The translations under genes were made by a program, and so were the position numbers. From contig JBFHER010000010.1 of NCBI GenBank assembly GCA_041584055.1, positions 1-31,868 on the forward strand: a stretch of DNA of 31,868 nucleotides. The letters are read 5' to 3'. The stretch's first letter is position 1; each line of letters opens with the position of its first letter. The notes beneath the pieces were generated by a model that saw only the letters and a list, made by a program, of their open reading frames with translations, ran no database searches and was not told where the DNA came from. This stretch comes from JBFHER01 sp041584055. Lineage in GTDB: Bacteria; Bacteroidota; Bacteroidia; Bacteroidales; UBA5342. Below, in pieces: positions 23,978-31,868 of the stretch.

Positions 23978-26134
23978 ATGAAAGTTTATAAATCAGAAGA
24001 AATTAAGAACATCTCGCTACTGGGTAACAGTGGCGCTGGGAAAACCACCCTTGCAGAGGCCATGCTGTATGAGGGTGGGGTAATTAAACGTAGAGGCACA
24101 ATCGAAGGTAAGAACACTGTTTCGGATTACTTTCCGGTAGAGAACGACTATGAGTATTCCGTTTTTTCAACGGTGCTCTACACTGAATGGCAAGGAAAAA
24201 AGCTTAATTTCATTGACTGTCCGGGATCTGATGATTTTATCGGAGGGGCCGTTACTTCTCTTAATGTTACCGACACAGCCTTAATGGTTGTCAATGCGCA
24301 GGATGGGGTTGAAGTTGGGACATCAAATATGTTTCGTTATACTGAACAATATAAAAAACCTGTGATTTTTGTTTTGAATCAGCTGGATCATGAAAAAGCT
24401 GATTTTGACAAAAACATGGATTCGTTAAAAGAAAATTTTGGGTCAAAAGTGGTTGTGATTCAATATCCGATCAGCACGGGACCCGGCTTTAATGCATTGG
24501 TTGATGTATTGAAGATGAAACTATATCAGTGGGGCCCCGACGGGGGTGTTCCTGAGATACTCGACATTCCTGCCGACCAAAAAGAAAAAGCAGAAGAATT
24601 GCATAACATTCTGGTTGAAGCAGCTGCCGAAAATGACGAAGCGCTGATGGAGCTTTATTTTGAAGAAGGCAGTCTGAATGAAGATCAAATGCGGGAAGGC
24701 ATAAAAAAGGGCCTGATCCATCGTGACTTATTCCCTGTATTCTGTGTTGCAGCAAAAAAAGACATGGGTGTTCGTCGGATGATGGAGTTTCTTGGCAACG
24801 TTGTCCCTTTGGTTTCAGAGATGGGCAAACCAAAAACTATGAAAGGACAGGAGATCGCAGTGGATCCAAATGGGGTGACTTCCCTATTCGTTTTCAAAAC
24901 ATCGATTGAGCCTCACATTGGTGAAGTATCTTACTTTAAGGTAATGTCTGGAATTGTGAAAGAAGGGGATGACCTTATCAACACAAACCGCTCTTCAAAA
25001 GAACGCATCTCTCAGATCTACTGTGTTGCGGGCCAAAACAGAACCAAAGTAACAGAGTTGCATGCAGGAGACCTTGGTGCAACTGTCAAACTTAAAGAGA
25101 CCAAAACCAATCATACACTCAATGCAAAGGGTGCCGACTACCAGTTTGAATCCATTCATTATCCGGATCCAAAATACCGGATTGCGGTCAAGCCGGAAAA
25201 TGAATCTGACGATGAAAAACTGGGCGAAGTACTTAACCGAATGCATGAAGAGGATCCAACAATCATTGTTGAGTATTCAAAAGAATTAAAACAAGTGATT
25301 CTTCACGGGCAAGGTGAATTTCATATCAAAACGTTGAAGTGGCGTATCGAAAAAAACGATAAAATTCCAATATCCTTTTTAGTACCTAAAATCCCTTACC
25401 GTGAAACCATCACTAAAACAGCAATTGCTGACTACAGACACAAGAAGCAATCTGGCGGGTCTGGTCAATTTGGGGAGGTACATCTTATAATTGAGCCATA
25501 TTATGAAGGCATGCCAGATCCAAAATCCTTAACGTTTGCCGGCAAAGAAATTAAACTCAATGTCCGCAGTACGGATGAGATTAAGCTAGAATGGGGTGGA
25601 AAACTGGTATTTGTTAATTGTATTGTAGGAGGTGCCATTGATGCCCGTTTCTTACCTGCCATTTTAAAAGGTGTAATGGAACGCATGGAAACCGGACCAC
25701 TCACAGGTTCCTATGCAAGGGATATCCGCGTATGTGTTTATGATGGAAAGATGCACCCTGTTGATTCAAATGAAATTTCGTTTAAACTGGCAGGACGGCA
25801 TGCATTCAGCACTGCCTTTAAAAATGCCGGTCCGATGATTCTGGAACCAATTTATGATGTATCTGTTTGGACACCGGGCGACAGAATGGGTGATGTAATG
25901 AGTGATTTACAGGGTCGACGTGCCCTGATCATGGGTATGGAAAGTGAAAAGGGATTTGAGAAGATCATAGCTAAAGTTCCTTTAAAAGAGATGCACGCAT
26001 ACTCAACCTCTCTAAGCTCCATCAGTGGAGGACGTGCGCGTTACACAATGAAGTTTGCAAACTACGAGAAGGTGCCAATGGATGTGCAAAATGTATTATT
26101 AAAAGAGTACGAAGAATCGCTCGAAGAAGAATAA
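23978..26134 (+). CDS. EF-G-like paralogue with altered GTPase motifs
   Basis: A second full-length EF-G relative, 718 residues, with G domain, domain II, and the later domains (QSGGSGQFGEVHLII, HPVDSNEISFKLAGRHAF). It keeps the P-loop GNSGAGKT (16-23). The G3 motif is DCPGS (80-84), with Ser84 in place of the catalytic His of DTPGH. The RGITI switch I motif is missing, and G4 reads NQLD (134-137) rather than NKMD. Bacteroides thetaiotaomicron has an EF-G paralogue, EF-G2, reported to support translation without GTPase activity; this protein is probably of that group, which is inference. It stands alone between a weak promoter and a terminator. Confidence 0.9.
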   Translation: MKVYKSEEIKNISLLGNSGAGKTTLAEAMLYEGGVIKRRGTIEGKNTVSDYFPVENDYEYSVFSTVLYTEWQGKKLNFIDCPGSDDFIGGAVTSLNVTDTALMVVNAQDGVEVGTSNMFRYTEQYKKPVIFVLNQLDHEKADFDKNMDSLKENFGSKVVVIQYPISTGPGFNALVDVLKMKLYQWGPDGGVPEILDIPADQKEKAEELHNILVEAAAENDEALMELYFEEGSLNEDQMREGIKKGLIHRDLFPVFCVAAKKDMGVRRMMEFLGNVVPLVSEMGKPKTMKGQEIAVDPNGVTSLFVFKTSIEPHIGEVSYFKVMSGIVKEGDDLINTNRSSKERISQIYCVAGQNRTKVTELHAGDLGATVKLKETKTNHTLNAKGADYQFESIHYPDPKYRIAVKPENESDDEKLGEVLNRMHEEDPTIIVEYSKELKQVILHGQGEFHIKTLKWRIEKNDKIPISFLVPKIPYRETITKTAIADYRHKKQSGGSGQFGEVHLIIEPYYEGMPDPKSLTFAGKEIKLNVRSTDEIKLEWGGKLVFVNCIVGGAIDARFLPAILKGVMERMETGPLTGSYARDIRVCVYDGKMHPVDSNEISFKLAGRHAFSTAFKNAGPMILEPIYDVSVWTPGDRMGDVMSDLQGRRALIMGMESEKGFEKIIAKVPLKEMHAYSTSLSSISGGRARYTMKFANYEKVPMDVQNVLLKEYEESLEEE

Positions 26135-26155
26135 ACATAAATTTCTTACTAACTC

Positions 26156-26192
26156 AAAACGCTTTCGGACATTTTCGAAAGCGTTTTTTTTT
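26156..26192 (+). terminator. Terminator after the EF-G paralogue
   Basis: The stem CGCTTTCG / CGAAAGCG (26160-26167 with 26176-26183), extended by flanking AAAA/TTTT pairing, has an 8-base loop and is followed by a run of T. It ends the single-gene transcript. Confidence 0.9.
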
Positions 26193-26259
26193 GATCCAAA
26201 ATAGCTGTTAATTAATCTAAAAACCCCTTATAATTGGCAATATTATAAACCTAAAACAG

Positions 26260-26288
26260 TTGTTATTTAAGATTATATATTACTTTTG
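26260..26288 (+). promoter_or_regulatory. Promoter of the DUF6089-uppS-bamA-ompH operon
   Basis: TTG (26260-26262), an 18-base spacer and TACTTTTG (26281-26288) fit the Bacteroidota promoter, with the spacer one base shorter than usual. It lies 46 bases before the ATG. Confidence 0.65.
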
Positions 26289-26334
26289 CAGGGATTAAAA
26301 ACTGCAAAAACACAAGAATATTATTCAAGTCTAA

Positions 26335-27054
26335 ATGAAAAAAACAGCGTTCGTTTTAATTGGTTTTCTCATTTTTTGCAGTGTAACAAAATCTCAATAT
26401 CGATTGGAAATTGGAGGATCTTTTGGTGGCAATGTCTATTTAGGAGATGTCACTCCAACATTACCGGATAACATTGATTTAGGATATGGAGCTTTGGTGA
26501 GAATCAATCTGGATTCCAGATATGCGATCAAAATAAGAGGAAGCAGAGAATACTTCAATGTGAATCCAGACAAAAATTATTCAAACATCCGGAAAACGTT
26601 CCGGGATCCTGTCACCGAAACAAATTTCATTTTGCTTCCTCCTGCAAGAAGAAATGAGCTGTGGGATTTTGGAGGAGATTTGGAGTATAGTTTTTTTCCC
26701 ATGAATACTGACAGTTACGGAACGGTTTACCGTGTCAGTCCTTATGTCTTTGCTGGGAGTGGTTTCTCAATACTTGTCTCGGATGCGCCGCTTTATTTGC
26801 CAAACTTTGCCTTTGGATTAGGTGTTAAGTGGCGGGTACTGGATTTTGTAACCCTAGGGGCAGAATGGAAATTAAAGAAGTTTTTTTCAGACAAACTGGA
26901 AACAGGATTACCACTTTCAAGAATGAATAACCCGTATGGATTGAATGATTCAAACTTAATAAATAACGATTACATCAGTACCATCGGTATTTTTGCAACC
27001 ATCAACCTGTGGAAATACAAATGGAAATGCGGTTCAAATTATATGTACTTTTAG
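26335..27054 (+). CDS. DUF6089-like secreted beta-barrel protein
   Basis: A 239-residue protein with a signal peptide (MKKTAFVLIGFLIFCSVTKS, 1-20). The rest has the alternating pattern of a small outer-membrane barrel: YRLEIGGSFGGNVYLGDVTP, LGYGALVRINLDSRYAIKIR, VSPYVFAGSGFSILVSD, FAFGLGVKWRVLDFVTLGAE. It resembles the DUF6089 family, often found next to uppS and bamA in Bacteroidota. Biochemical role unknown; context suggests outer-membrane assembly or structure. Its stop lies 13 bases before the uppS ATG. Confidence 0.75.
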   Translation: MKKTAFVLIGFLIFCSVTKSQYRLEIGGSFGGNVYLGDVTPTLPDNIDLGYGALVRINLDSRYAIKIRGSREYFNVNPDKNYSNIRKTFRDPVTETNFILLPPARRNELWDFGGDLEYSFFPMNTDSYGTVYRVSPYVFAGSGFSILVSDAPLYLPNFAFGLGVKWRVLDFVTLGAEWKLKKFFSDKLETGLPLSRMNNPYGLNDSNLINNDYISTIGIFATINLWKYKWKCGSNYMYF

Positions 27055-27067
27055 ATTGTCCTATAAA

Positions 27068-27841
27068 ATGGCAGAAGAAAATAAATATAAAAATCAAATC
27101 AACATTCAGGATCTTCCATCCCATATTGCTGTCATCATGGATGGCAACGGTCGCTGGGCGAAAGAGCGTGGTGAAGATCGCATACAGGGCCATTCCGAAG
27201 GTGTGAAATCGGTAAAAGCAATTACCGAAGCTGCGGCTGAAATAGGATTGGACTATTTAACTTTGTATGCTTTCTCAACAGAGAACTGGAATCGCCCAAC
27301 AGAAGAGGTGGATGCATTGATGGGATTAATGGTAAATGCAATTGACAATGAAACGGATGATCTGGTAAAAAACAACATTCGTTTCTTAACCATTGGCAAC
27401 ATCAGTATGTTAAAGCCTGATGTGAGAAAAAAAGTTGAAAGCGCCCTGGATGCAACAAAACATTGCACTGGGCTTACCCTGGTTGTCGCCCTGAGTTACA
27501 GCTCTCACTGGGAGATCACAAATGCAATTCAGCACATTGCTGCGGATGTAAAAAATGGCTCCCTGGAAATTGAAGATATAGATAGTTGTCTGGTTGCAAA
27601 ATACCTTTCAACACAAGACATCCCTTACCCTGAATTATTGATACGAACAAGTGGTGAAAAACGAATAAGCAATTTTCTATTATGGCAATTGGCTTATTCA
27701 GAACTCTACTTTACAGATGTTCACTGGCCAAATTTCAGAAAGGACGATTTTTTTCAGGCCATTATAGAATTTCAAAAACGAGAACGACGATTTGGTAAAA
27801 CCAGCGAACAGATTGCTAAAGAAAAAGGAAACGCATGTTAA
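27068..27841 (+). CDS. uppS: Isoprenyl transferase (undecaprenyl diphosphate synthase)
   Basis: Joins isopentenyl diphosphate units to farnesyl diphosphate, giving the lipid carrier for peptidoglycan and O-antigen. The 257 residues match the family. HIAVIMDGNGRWAKERG carries the catalytic Asp, followed by YAFSTENWNRP and the C-terminal RTSGEKRISNFLLWQLAYSE with the substrate-binding Arg residues. The ATG at 27068 is used; a frame open further upstream overlaps the DUF6089-like gene and adds residues foreign to the family. The 3' end overlaps the bamA start by 7 bases, so translation of the two is probably coupled. Confidence 0.96.
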   Translation: MAEENKYKNQINIQDLPSHIAVIMDGNGRWAKERGEDRIQGHSEGVKSVKAITEAAAEIGLDYLTLYAFSTENWNRPTEEVDALMGLMVNAIDNETDDLVKNNIRFLTIGNISMLKPDVRKKVESALDATKHCTGLTLVVALSYSSHWEITNAIQHIAADVKNGSLEIEDIDSCLVAKYLSTQDIPYPELLIRTSGEKRISNFLLWQLAYSELYFTDVHWPNFRKDDFFQAIIEFQKRERRFGKTSEQIAKEKGNAC

Positions 27842-30450
27842 ATAAAATATCACTTTCACTTATCACTCTTTTTACGTGTCAGGTATTTCTCATTTCTACC
27901 TTAGAAGCACAGGAAGAAAATGTAAAGCCTAACATTTATTATTCCGCAGCTCAGAAATACACAATTGGCGGTATAAAAGTTACAGAAAACCGACATTATG
28001 AAGAAAGTCTCCTCATTAAATTTTCAGGCTTATCGGTGGGTGACGAAATCACGGTTCCCGGAAATGAAATAACCACTGCGGTTAAGAAATTGTGGCGCCA
28101 GGGCTTGTTTTCTGACGTTCGGATTTTGGCCGACAAGATTGAAGGCAATCTGATCTTTCTGGAGATACAGTTAAAGGAGAGGCCCAGGCTGGGAACTATA
28201 AATTATCATGGGCTAAAAAAGACAGAGATCTCAGACCTGGAAGAATCAAGTATTCGCATGATCAAAGGTGCTCAGGTAACGCCTAACCTGATTAACAACA
28301 CCCAAAAAGTCATAAAAAACATCTTCTACGAAAAGGGATACCAGAATGTTGAGGTTTCCATCAACCAAAAAGACGATTTAACCGCCGAGAATCAGGTCAT
28401 CATCGACATTTTTGTGGATAAGAAAGAAAAGGTTAAGATTGAAGAACTTATTTTAAATGGAAACACGGTTCTTACCAAAAACAAGATTAACCGTGTAATG
28501 AAAAAGACCAATGAAAAAGGCAAATGGAGAAACTTTTTCCGCACAAAAAAATTCATAATCGATTTGTATGATGAAGACAAGATAGCCTTGATCGACAAGT
28601 ACAATGAAGAAGGATACAGAGATGCAATTATTGTTTCCGACAGTATCACCAAAGGATCTGAAGAAAATACTGTAAAGATTTACATCAACATTGATGAAGG
28701 ACAAAAATATTACTTCAGAAACATTAACTGGGTTGGAAACTCCCAATACACGGCAGATTATCTGAGTACGCATCTGAGGATAAAAAAAGGGGATGTTTAC
28801 AACCAAAAGTTGCTTTCAGAACGTCTTGAAACAGATGATGATGCGGTTAACAATTTATACCTTGACAATGGTTATTTATTTTTCCAGCTGATGCCGGTAG
28901 AGGTAATGGTTGAAAATGATTCAATTGATCTGGAGATGCGAATGACTGAAGGCAACCAGGCAACCATTAACAAAGTGATTATTCAGGGCAATACACGCAC
29001 ACATGAGCACGTTGCAAGACGTGAACTCAGGGTGAAGCCAGGTGAGTTGTTTTCGAAAGCAGACATTATCCGTTCGGTCAGGGAGCTTGCCCAGGTAGGA
29101 CAGTTTGATCCTGAACAAATCGAACCACTCCCAAAACCAAATCCGGAAGATGGCACTGTTGATATTTTATTTAATCTTGTTGAAAAAGCAACGGATCAGG
29201 TTGAACTCAGTGGTGGTTGGGGAGCCGGGATGTTTGTTGGAACACTGGGATTATCCTTCAACAACTTCTCAATGCGGAATATCTTCAACAAAGAATCCTA
29301 TCACCCATTGCCATCCGGGGATGGGCAGACCTTAAGTATTCGCGGACAAACCAACGGAAAATTTTATCAATCCTACAGTTTGTCTTTTAACGAACCATGG
29401 TTGGGCGGAAAACGACCAAATTCCTTTTCTGTTTCTGCTTATTACTCAATTCAGACAGGGACCAACCAGAACTACAGTAGCTACTACGACCCTTACAGTT
29501 ATGGCAGCTACGGCAGTTATGGCAGCTACGGCAGTTATGGCTATGGCTCCAGCTATGGCAACTACGGGTATGAGACGGATTACTCAGACGTTGAAATCAC
29601 AAAACACATGAAAGTATTAGGGCTTTCTGTAGGACTTGGTAAGCGCTTAAACTGGCCGGATGATTTCTTTACAATGTACAATGAGCTATCCTTTCAGCGC
29701 TATGACATTTTCAACTGGTATCAGTTCCTTGGCATTACAGATGGTAAGTCAAATAACCTGAGTTTTACCACCACATTTTCCAGAAATTCTGTGGACAACC
29801 CAATTTATTCACGAACAGGCTCTAATTTCTCGGCATCCTTGCAGTTAACACCGCCCTATTCATCCTTTTCACCAGACACTGATTGGTCGAGCCTGTCATC
29901 GCAGGATAAGAATAAATGGATTGAGTACCATAAGTGGAAATTTAAAGGTGTGAACTACACCCCTATTTCTCCCAATGGAAAACTCGTATTAATGACCAAG
30001 GCAGAATTTGGTTTTGTCGGAAGTTACAATCCTAATAAAATTTCTCCCTTTGAACGCTTTAATGTGGGTGGTGATGGTATGTCAGGATACAGTTTATACG
30101 GATCCGAGACCATTGCCCTGAGAGGTTACGAGAACAGTTCCCTCTCGAGCATATACTCCGGAGGCGCGAGTATATACAATAAATATACGGCAGAGATTCG
30201 TTACCCCTTTGTACTGGAAACCTCAACCACAATCTTTGGTCTGGCTTTTCTGGAGGCAGGAAATGCCTGGGACGATGCCAAACAGTTTAATCCATTCCTT
30301 GTAAAGCGATCAGCAGGTGCCGGTCTGCGTATTTTTCTCCCAATGTTTGGGATGATGGGAATTGATTGGGGTTATGGATTTGACCCCATTGGAGGCAGCA
30401 TGTCAAATTCCGGAAGTCAGTTCCACTTCGTTATCGGACAGCAATTTTAA
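27835..30450 (+). CDS. bamA: Outer membrane protein assembly factor BamA
   Basis: Central subunit that folds outer-membrane barrels. It has 871 residues, compared with about 810 in E. coli. A signal peptide (about 1-25, ending LEAQ) is followed by POTRA domains (about 40-455) and the Omp85 barrel (about 460-871). The barrel includes the L6 loop motif LRGY (Arg763, equal to the VRGF arginine) and ends in FHFVIGQQF with the C-terminal Phe of a beta signal. A Gly-Ser-Tyr-rich insert lies at 554-580, predicted in an extracellular loop. The gene lies between uppS and two periplasmic Skp-like chaperone genes, a logical set. Confidence 0.96.
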   Translation: MLNKISLSLITLFTCQVFLISTLEAQEENVKPNIYYSAAQKYTIGGIKVTENRHYEESLLIKFSGLSVGDEITVPGNEITTAVKKLWRQGLFSDVRILADKIEGNLIFLEIQLKERPRLGTINYHGLKKTEISDLEESSIRMIKGAQVTPNLINNTQKVIKNIFYEKGYQNVEVSINQKDDLTAENQVIIDIFVDKKEKVKIEELILNGNTVLTKNKINRVMKKTNEKGKWRNFFRTKKFIIDLYDEDKIALIDKYNEEGYRDAIIVSDSITKGSEENTVKIYINIDEGQKYYFRNINWVGNSQYTADYLSTHLRIKKGDVYNQKLLSERLETDDDAVNNLYLDNGYLFFQLMPVEVMVENDSIDLEMRMTEGNQATINKVIIQGNTRTHEHVARRELRVKPGELFSKADIIRSVRELAQVGQFDPEQIEPLPKPNPEDGTVDILFNLVEKATDQVELSGGWGAGMFVGTLGLSFNNFSMRNIFNKESYHPLPSGDGQTLSIRGQTNGKFYQSYSLSFNEPWLGGKRPNSFSVSAYYSIQTGTNQNYSSYYDPYSYGSYGSYGSYGSYGYGSSYGNYGYETDYSDVEITKHMKVLGLSVGLGKRLNWPDDFFTMYNELSFQRYDIFNWYQFLGITDGKSNNLSFTTTFSRNSVDNPIYSRTGSNFSASLQLTPPYSSFSPDTDWSSLSSQDKNKWIEYHKWKFKGVNYTPISPNGKLVLMTKAEFGFVGSYNPNKISPFERFNVGGDGMSGYSLYGSETIALRGYENSSLSSIYSGGASIYNKYTAEIRYPFVLETSTTIFGLAFLEAGNAWDDAKQFNPFLVKRSAGAGLRIFLPMFGMMGIDWGYGFDPIGGSMSNSGSQFHFVIGQQF
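29496..29546 (+). repeat. 18-base tandem repeat inside bamA
   Basis: Two full copies and a partial third of CAGTTATGGCAGCTACGG encode alternating Tyr-Gly-Ser units. The repeat keeps the frame, and changes in copy number would be in steps of six residues. It can expand or contract by slippage without breaking the gene. Confidence 0.85.
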
Positions 30451-30501
30451 TTTTTGGCAAGCTTTTTGTTTTAACCATTGAAACGTTTAAAATTTACGAC
30501 T

Positions 30502-31017
30502 ATGAAACGGACAATATTATTATTTGCAGTACTAATGGGTTTTGCCTTTCAAAGCAACGCTCAAAAATATGCATTCATCGACAGCGAATATATTCTTAAA
30601 AACATTCCTGCATATGAATCTGCACAGGATCAGTTAAACCAGGCATCAAAAAAATGGCAGGCGGAAGTTGAAGGGATGATGGAAGAAGTAAAAACAATGT
30701 ACAAGAACTATCAAAACGAATTGGTGTTTCTTTCGGATGAGATGAAGCTAAAACGTGAAAACGAAATTATTGCCAAAGAAAAAGAAGGACAGGAACTGAA
30801 GAAAAGTTACTTTGGTCCGGAAGGCGAATTGTTTAAAAAACGTGAAAGTTTAATGAAACCTATTCAGGATGAGCTTTACAATGCCGTTAAGGAGCTTGCA
30901 GATGAAAAACAATATGCTGTAATTTTCGACAAATCATCCAGTGTAAATATAATCTATTACAACCCTAAACATGATGTAAGTGACGATGTTCTTGCCAAAA
31001 TGGGTTATTCCAAATAA
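30502..31017 (+). CDS. OmpH/Skp-like periplasmic chaperone, first copy
   Basis: A 171-residue protein with a signal peptide (MKRTILLFAVLMGFAFQSNA, 1-20) and a long helical middle (KKWQAEVEGMMEEVKTMYKN, KLKRENEIIAKEKEGQELKK) that would form the coiled-coil arms of the Skp trimer. The ends form the small beta core (YAFIDSEYILKNIPAYESA and YAVIFDKSS). Skp holds unfolded outer-membrane proteins on the way to BamA. The ATG at 30502 gives a clean signal peptide; an upstream in-frame start at 30478 would add eight residues before it. It follows bamA by 51 bases. Confidence 0.9.
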   Translation: MKRTILLFAVLMGFAFQSNAQKYAFIDSEYILKNIPAYESAQDQLNQASKKWQAEVEGMMEEVKTMYKNYQNELVFLSDEMKLKRENEIIAKEKEGQELKKSYFGPEGELFKKRESLMKPIQDELYNAVKELADEKQYAVIFDKSSSVNIIYYNPKHDVSDDVLAKMGYSK

Positions 31018-31022
31018 ATTAT

Positions 31023-31030
31023 TACTTTTG
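31023..31030 (+). promoter_or_regulatory. Possible -7 element before the second OmpH gene
   Basis: TACTTTTG matches TAnnTTTG exactly and lies 28 bases before the ATG, in the gap between the two ompH-like genes. No TTG is found at the right distance upstream. An internal promoter is possible but not secure. Confidence 0.35.
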
Positions 31031-31057
31031 TCAGCACTTGAAAAATAAAGAACTATT

Positions 31058-31585
31058 ATGAAGAAAGGATTATTAATATTATTGGTAGTGACACTTGTTA
31101 CAGCAGGTTCTTTCACGACACTTGCTCAAGGCGTTTTCAAATTCGGACACATTAATTCACAAGAGTTACTCTCCACGTTACCCGAGCGTGAATCAGCAGA
31201 AAAAGAAATTGAAGAGTATGCCAATAAACTGGAAACGCAACAAAAGTCAATGCAGGATGAGTTGAATTCAAAATACGAAGAGTATTTGGCGCAACGCGAC
31301 AGCTACACTGATCTTGTGAAAGCAACCAAAGAAAAAGACCTTCAGGATATCCAACAACGCATTGCAACATTTAATCAGGTGGCCATGCAGGATTTGCAAA
31401 AGAAGGAAGGAGAACTGATAAAACCAATTATCGAAAAGGTACAGAAAGCCATTGAGGAAGTTGGAAAAGAAAATGGTTACACATACATTTTTGACCTTTC
31501 AAACAGAACGGTTGTTTATGTTTCTGATCAAAGTGAAGATGTGACACTCCTTGTAAAGAAAAAACTTGGTTTGATTCAGCCATAA
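31058..31585 (+). CDS. OmpH/Skp-like periplasmic chaperone, second copy
   Basis: A 175-residue protein with a signal peptide (MKKGLLILLVVTLVTAGSFT, 1-20, continuing TLAQ). It has the same plan as its neighbour: FKFGHINSQELLSTLPERES, a long helical hairpin (EIEEYANKLETQQKSMQDEL, and DLQKKEGELIKPIIEKVQKA) and the closing strand YTYIFDLSN. It is a clear paralogue, but well diverged from the first copy, so the duplication is not recent. It is the last gene of the envelope operon and a terminator follows. Confidence 0.9.
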   Translation: MKKGLLILLVVTLVTAGSFTTLAQGVFKFGHINSQELLSTLPERESAEKEIEEYANKLETQQKSMQDELNSKYEEYLAQRDSYTDLVKATKEKDLQDIQQRIATFNQVAMQDLQKKEGELIKPIIEKVQKAIEEVGKENGYTYIFDLSNRTVVYVSDQSEDVTLLVKKKLGLIQP

Positions 31586-31608
31586 GACTTAACTTATTCA
31601 ATTATAAT

Positions 31609-31646
31609 AGAAAGCCATCCACCAACCGTGTGATGGCTTTTTTATT
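31609..31646 (+). terminator. Terminator of the envelope operon
   Basis: The stem AAAGCCATC / GATGGCTTT (31611-31619 with 31632-31640), which can be extended by CAC / GTG inside the loop, is followed by TTTTTTATTT. It lies about 25 bases past the last stop codon. Confidence 0.9.
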
Positions 31647-31656
31647 TAAACGAACT

Positions 31657-31746
31657 GCGGGATCATCGGGACGCGGAATGAACAGGACACGGGACGCGGG
31701 ATGATCGGGACAATCGGGACGCGGGACACGGGACACGAGACGCGCG
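31657..31746. repeat. Second GGGAC-type tract
   Basis: About 90 bases of the same family as the tract at 170-368: repeated GGGAC units with spacers AC, GC, AATC and similar. The 16-mer CGGGACAATCGGGACG occurs in both (195-210 and 31706-31721). It also meets the G3N1-7 quadruplex pattern near 31707-31733. It starts about 10 bases after the operon terminator. The remaining 31747-31868 shows no gene or signal I can support. Confidence 0.8.
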
Positions 31747-31868
31747 TGTTAAGGATTTTGATGGAAGTTAGGGGAGTTTAAAGCACATAAAATACTTCAA
31801 TGCAGAAGGATTTTGTGTGCAGTCCAAAAGAAGTCACATTTCATTCGATAGGTGTTAAGCGACTCAAG

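Noticed and set aside
26993..27067. Upstream start that adds 25 residues to UppS
   Set aside because: It overlaps the end of the DUF6089-like gene, and the extra residues are that gene read out of frame.

Overview
This window comes from a member of the Bacteroidota. Three things point there. The promoters match the phylum's -33 TTG / -7 TAnnTTTG pattern. Most starts lack a Shine-Dalgarno sequence. The gene order is also typical: str, S10, spc and alpha operons fused, with no tuf after fusA, map-infA-rpmJ after secY, and a uppS-bamA-ompH-ompH block. DNA is AT-rich apart from two GC-rich repeat tracts. Genus cannot be fixed from this sequence.

Layout. Positions 1-451 are intergenic: a promoter facing left out of the window (39-70), a GGGACAC heptamer tract (about 170-368) and the terminator of the ribosomal operon (395-432). 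From 18425 down to 452 on the minus strand lies one unbroken cluster of 33 genes, rpsL to rplQ. It includes rpmJ and rpmD, which are short and easily missed. One good promoter (18468-18498) and one terminator were found for the whole set, so it may be transcribed as a single unit, though internal promoters cannot be excluded. The cluster makes most of the ribosomal core, EF-G, IF-1, SecY, methionine aminopeptidase and RNA polymerase alpha.

Divergent from rpsL, 18752-20497 (+) holds a secreted TPR protein and a MORN/YwqK-like lipoprotein, ended by a terminator shared with the convergent lptF/G-ribBA pair (20564-23265, -). A START-like protein (23373-23756, -) has its own promoter-side gap and its own terminator. 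Divergent from it is a second EF-G-like gene (23978-26134, +), which lacks the catalytic histidine and other GTPase motifs. The right end is an envelope-biogenesis operon: DUF6089-like protein, uppS, bamA, and two OmpH/Skp-like chaperones (26335-31585, +), closed by a terminator and then a second GGGACAC-type tract (about 31657-31746).

The window is mostly core housekeeping. The best candidates for something less described are the two heptamer tracts with G-quadruplex potential, the hydrolysis-defective-looking EF-G paralogue, the structured rpsL-rpsG spacer, and a Gly-Ser-Tyr repeat in a predicted surface loop of BamA.
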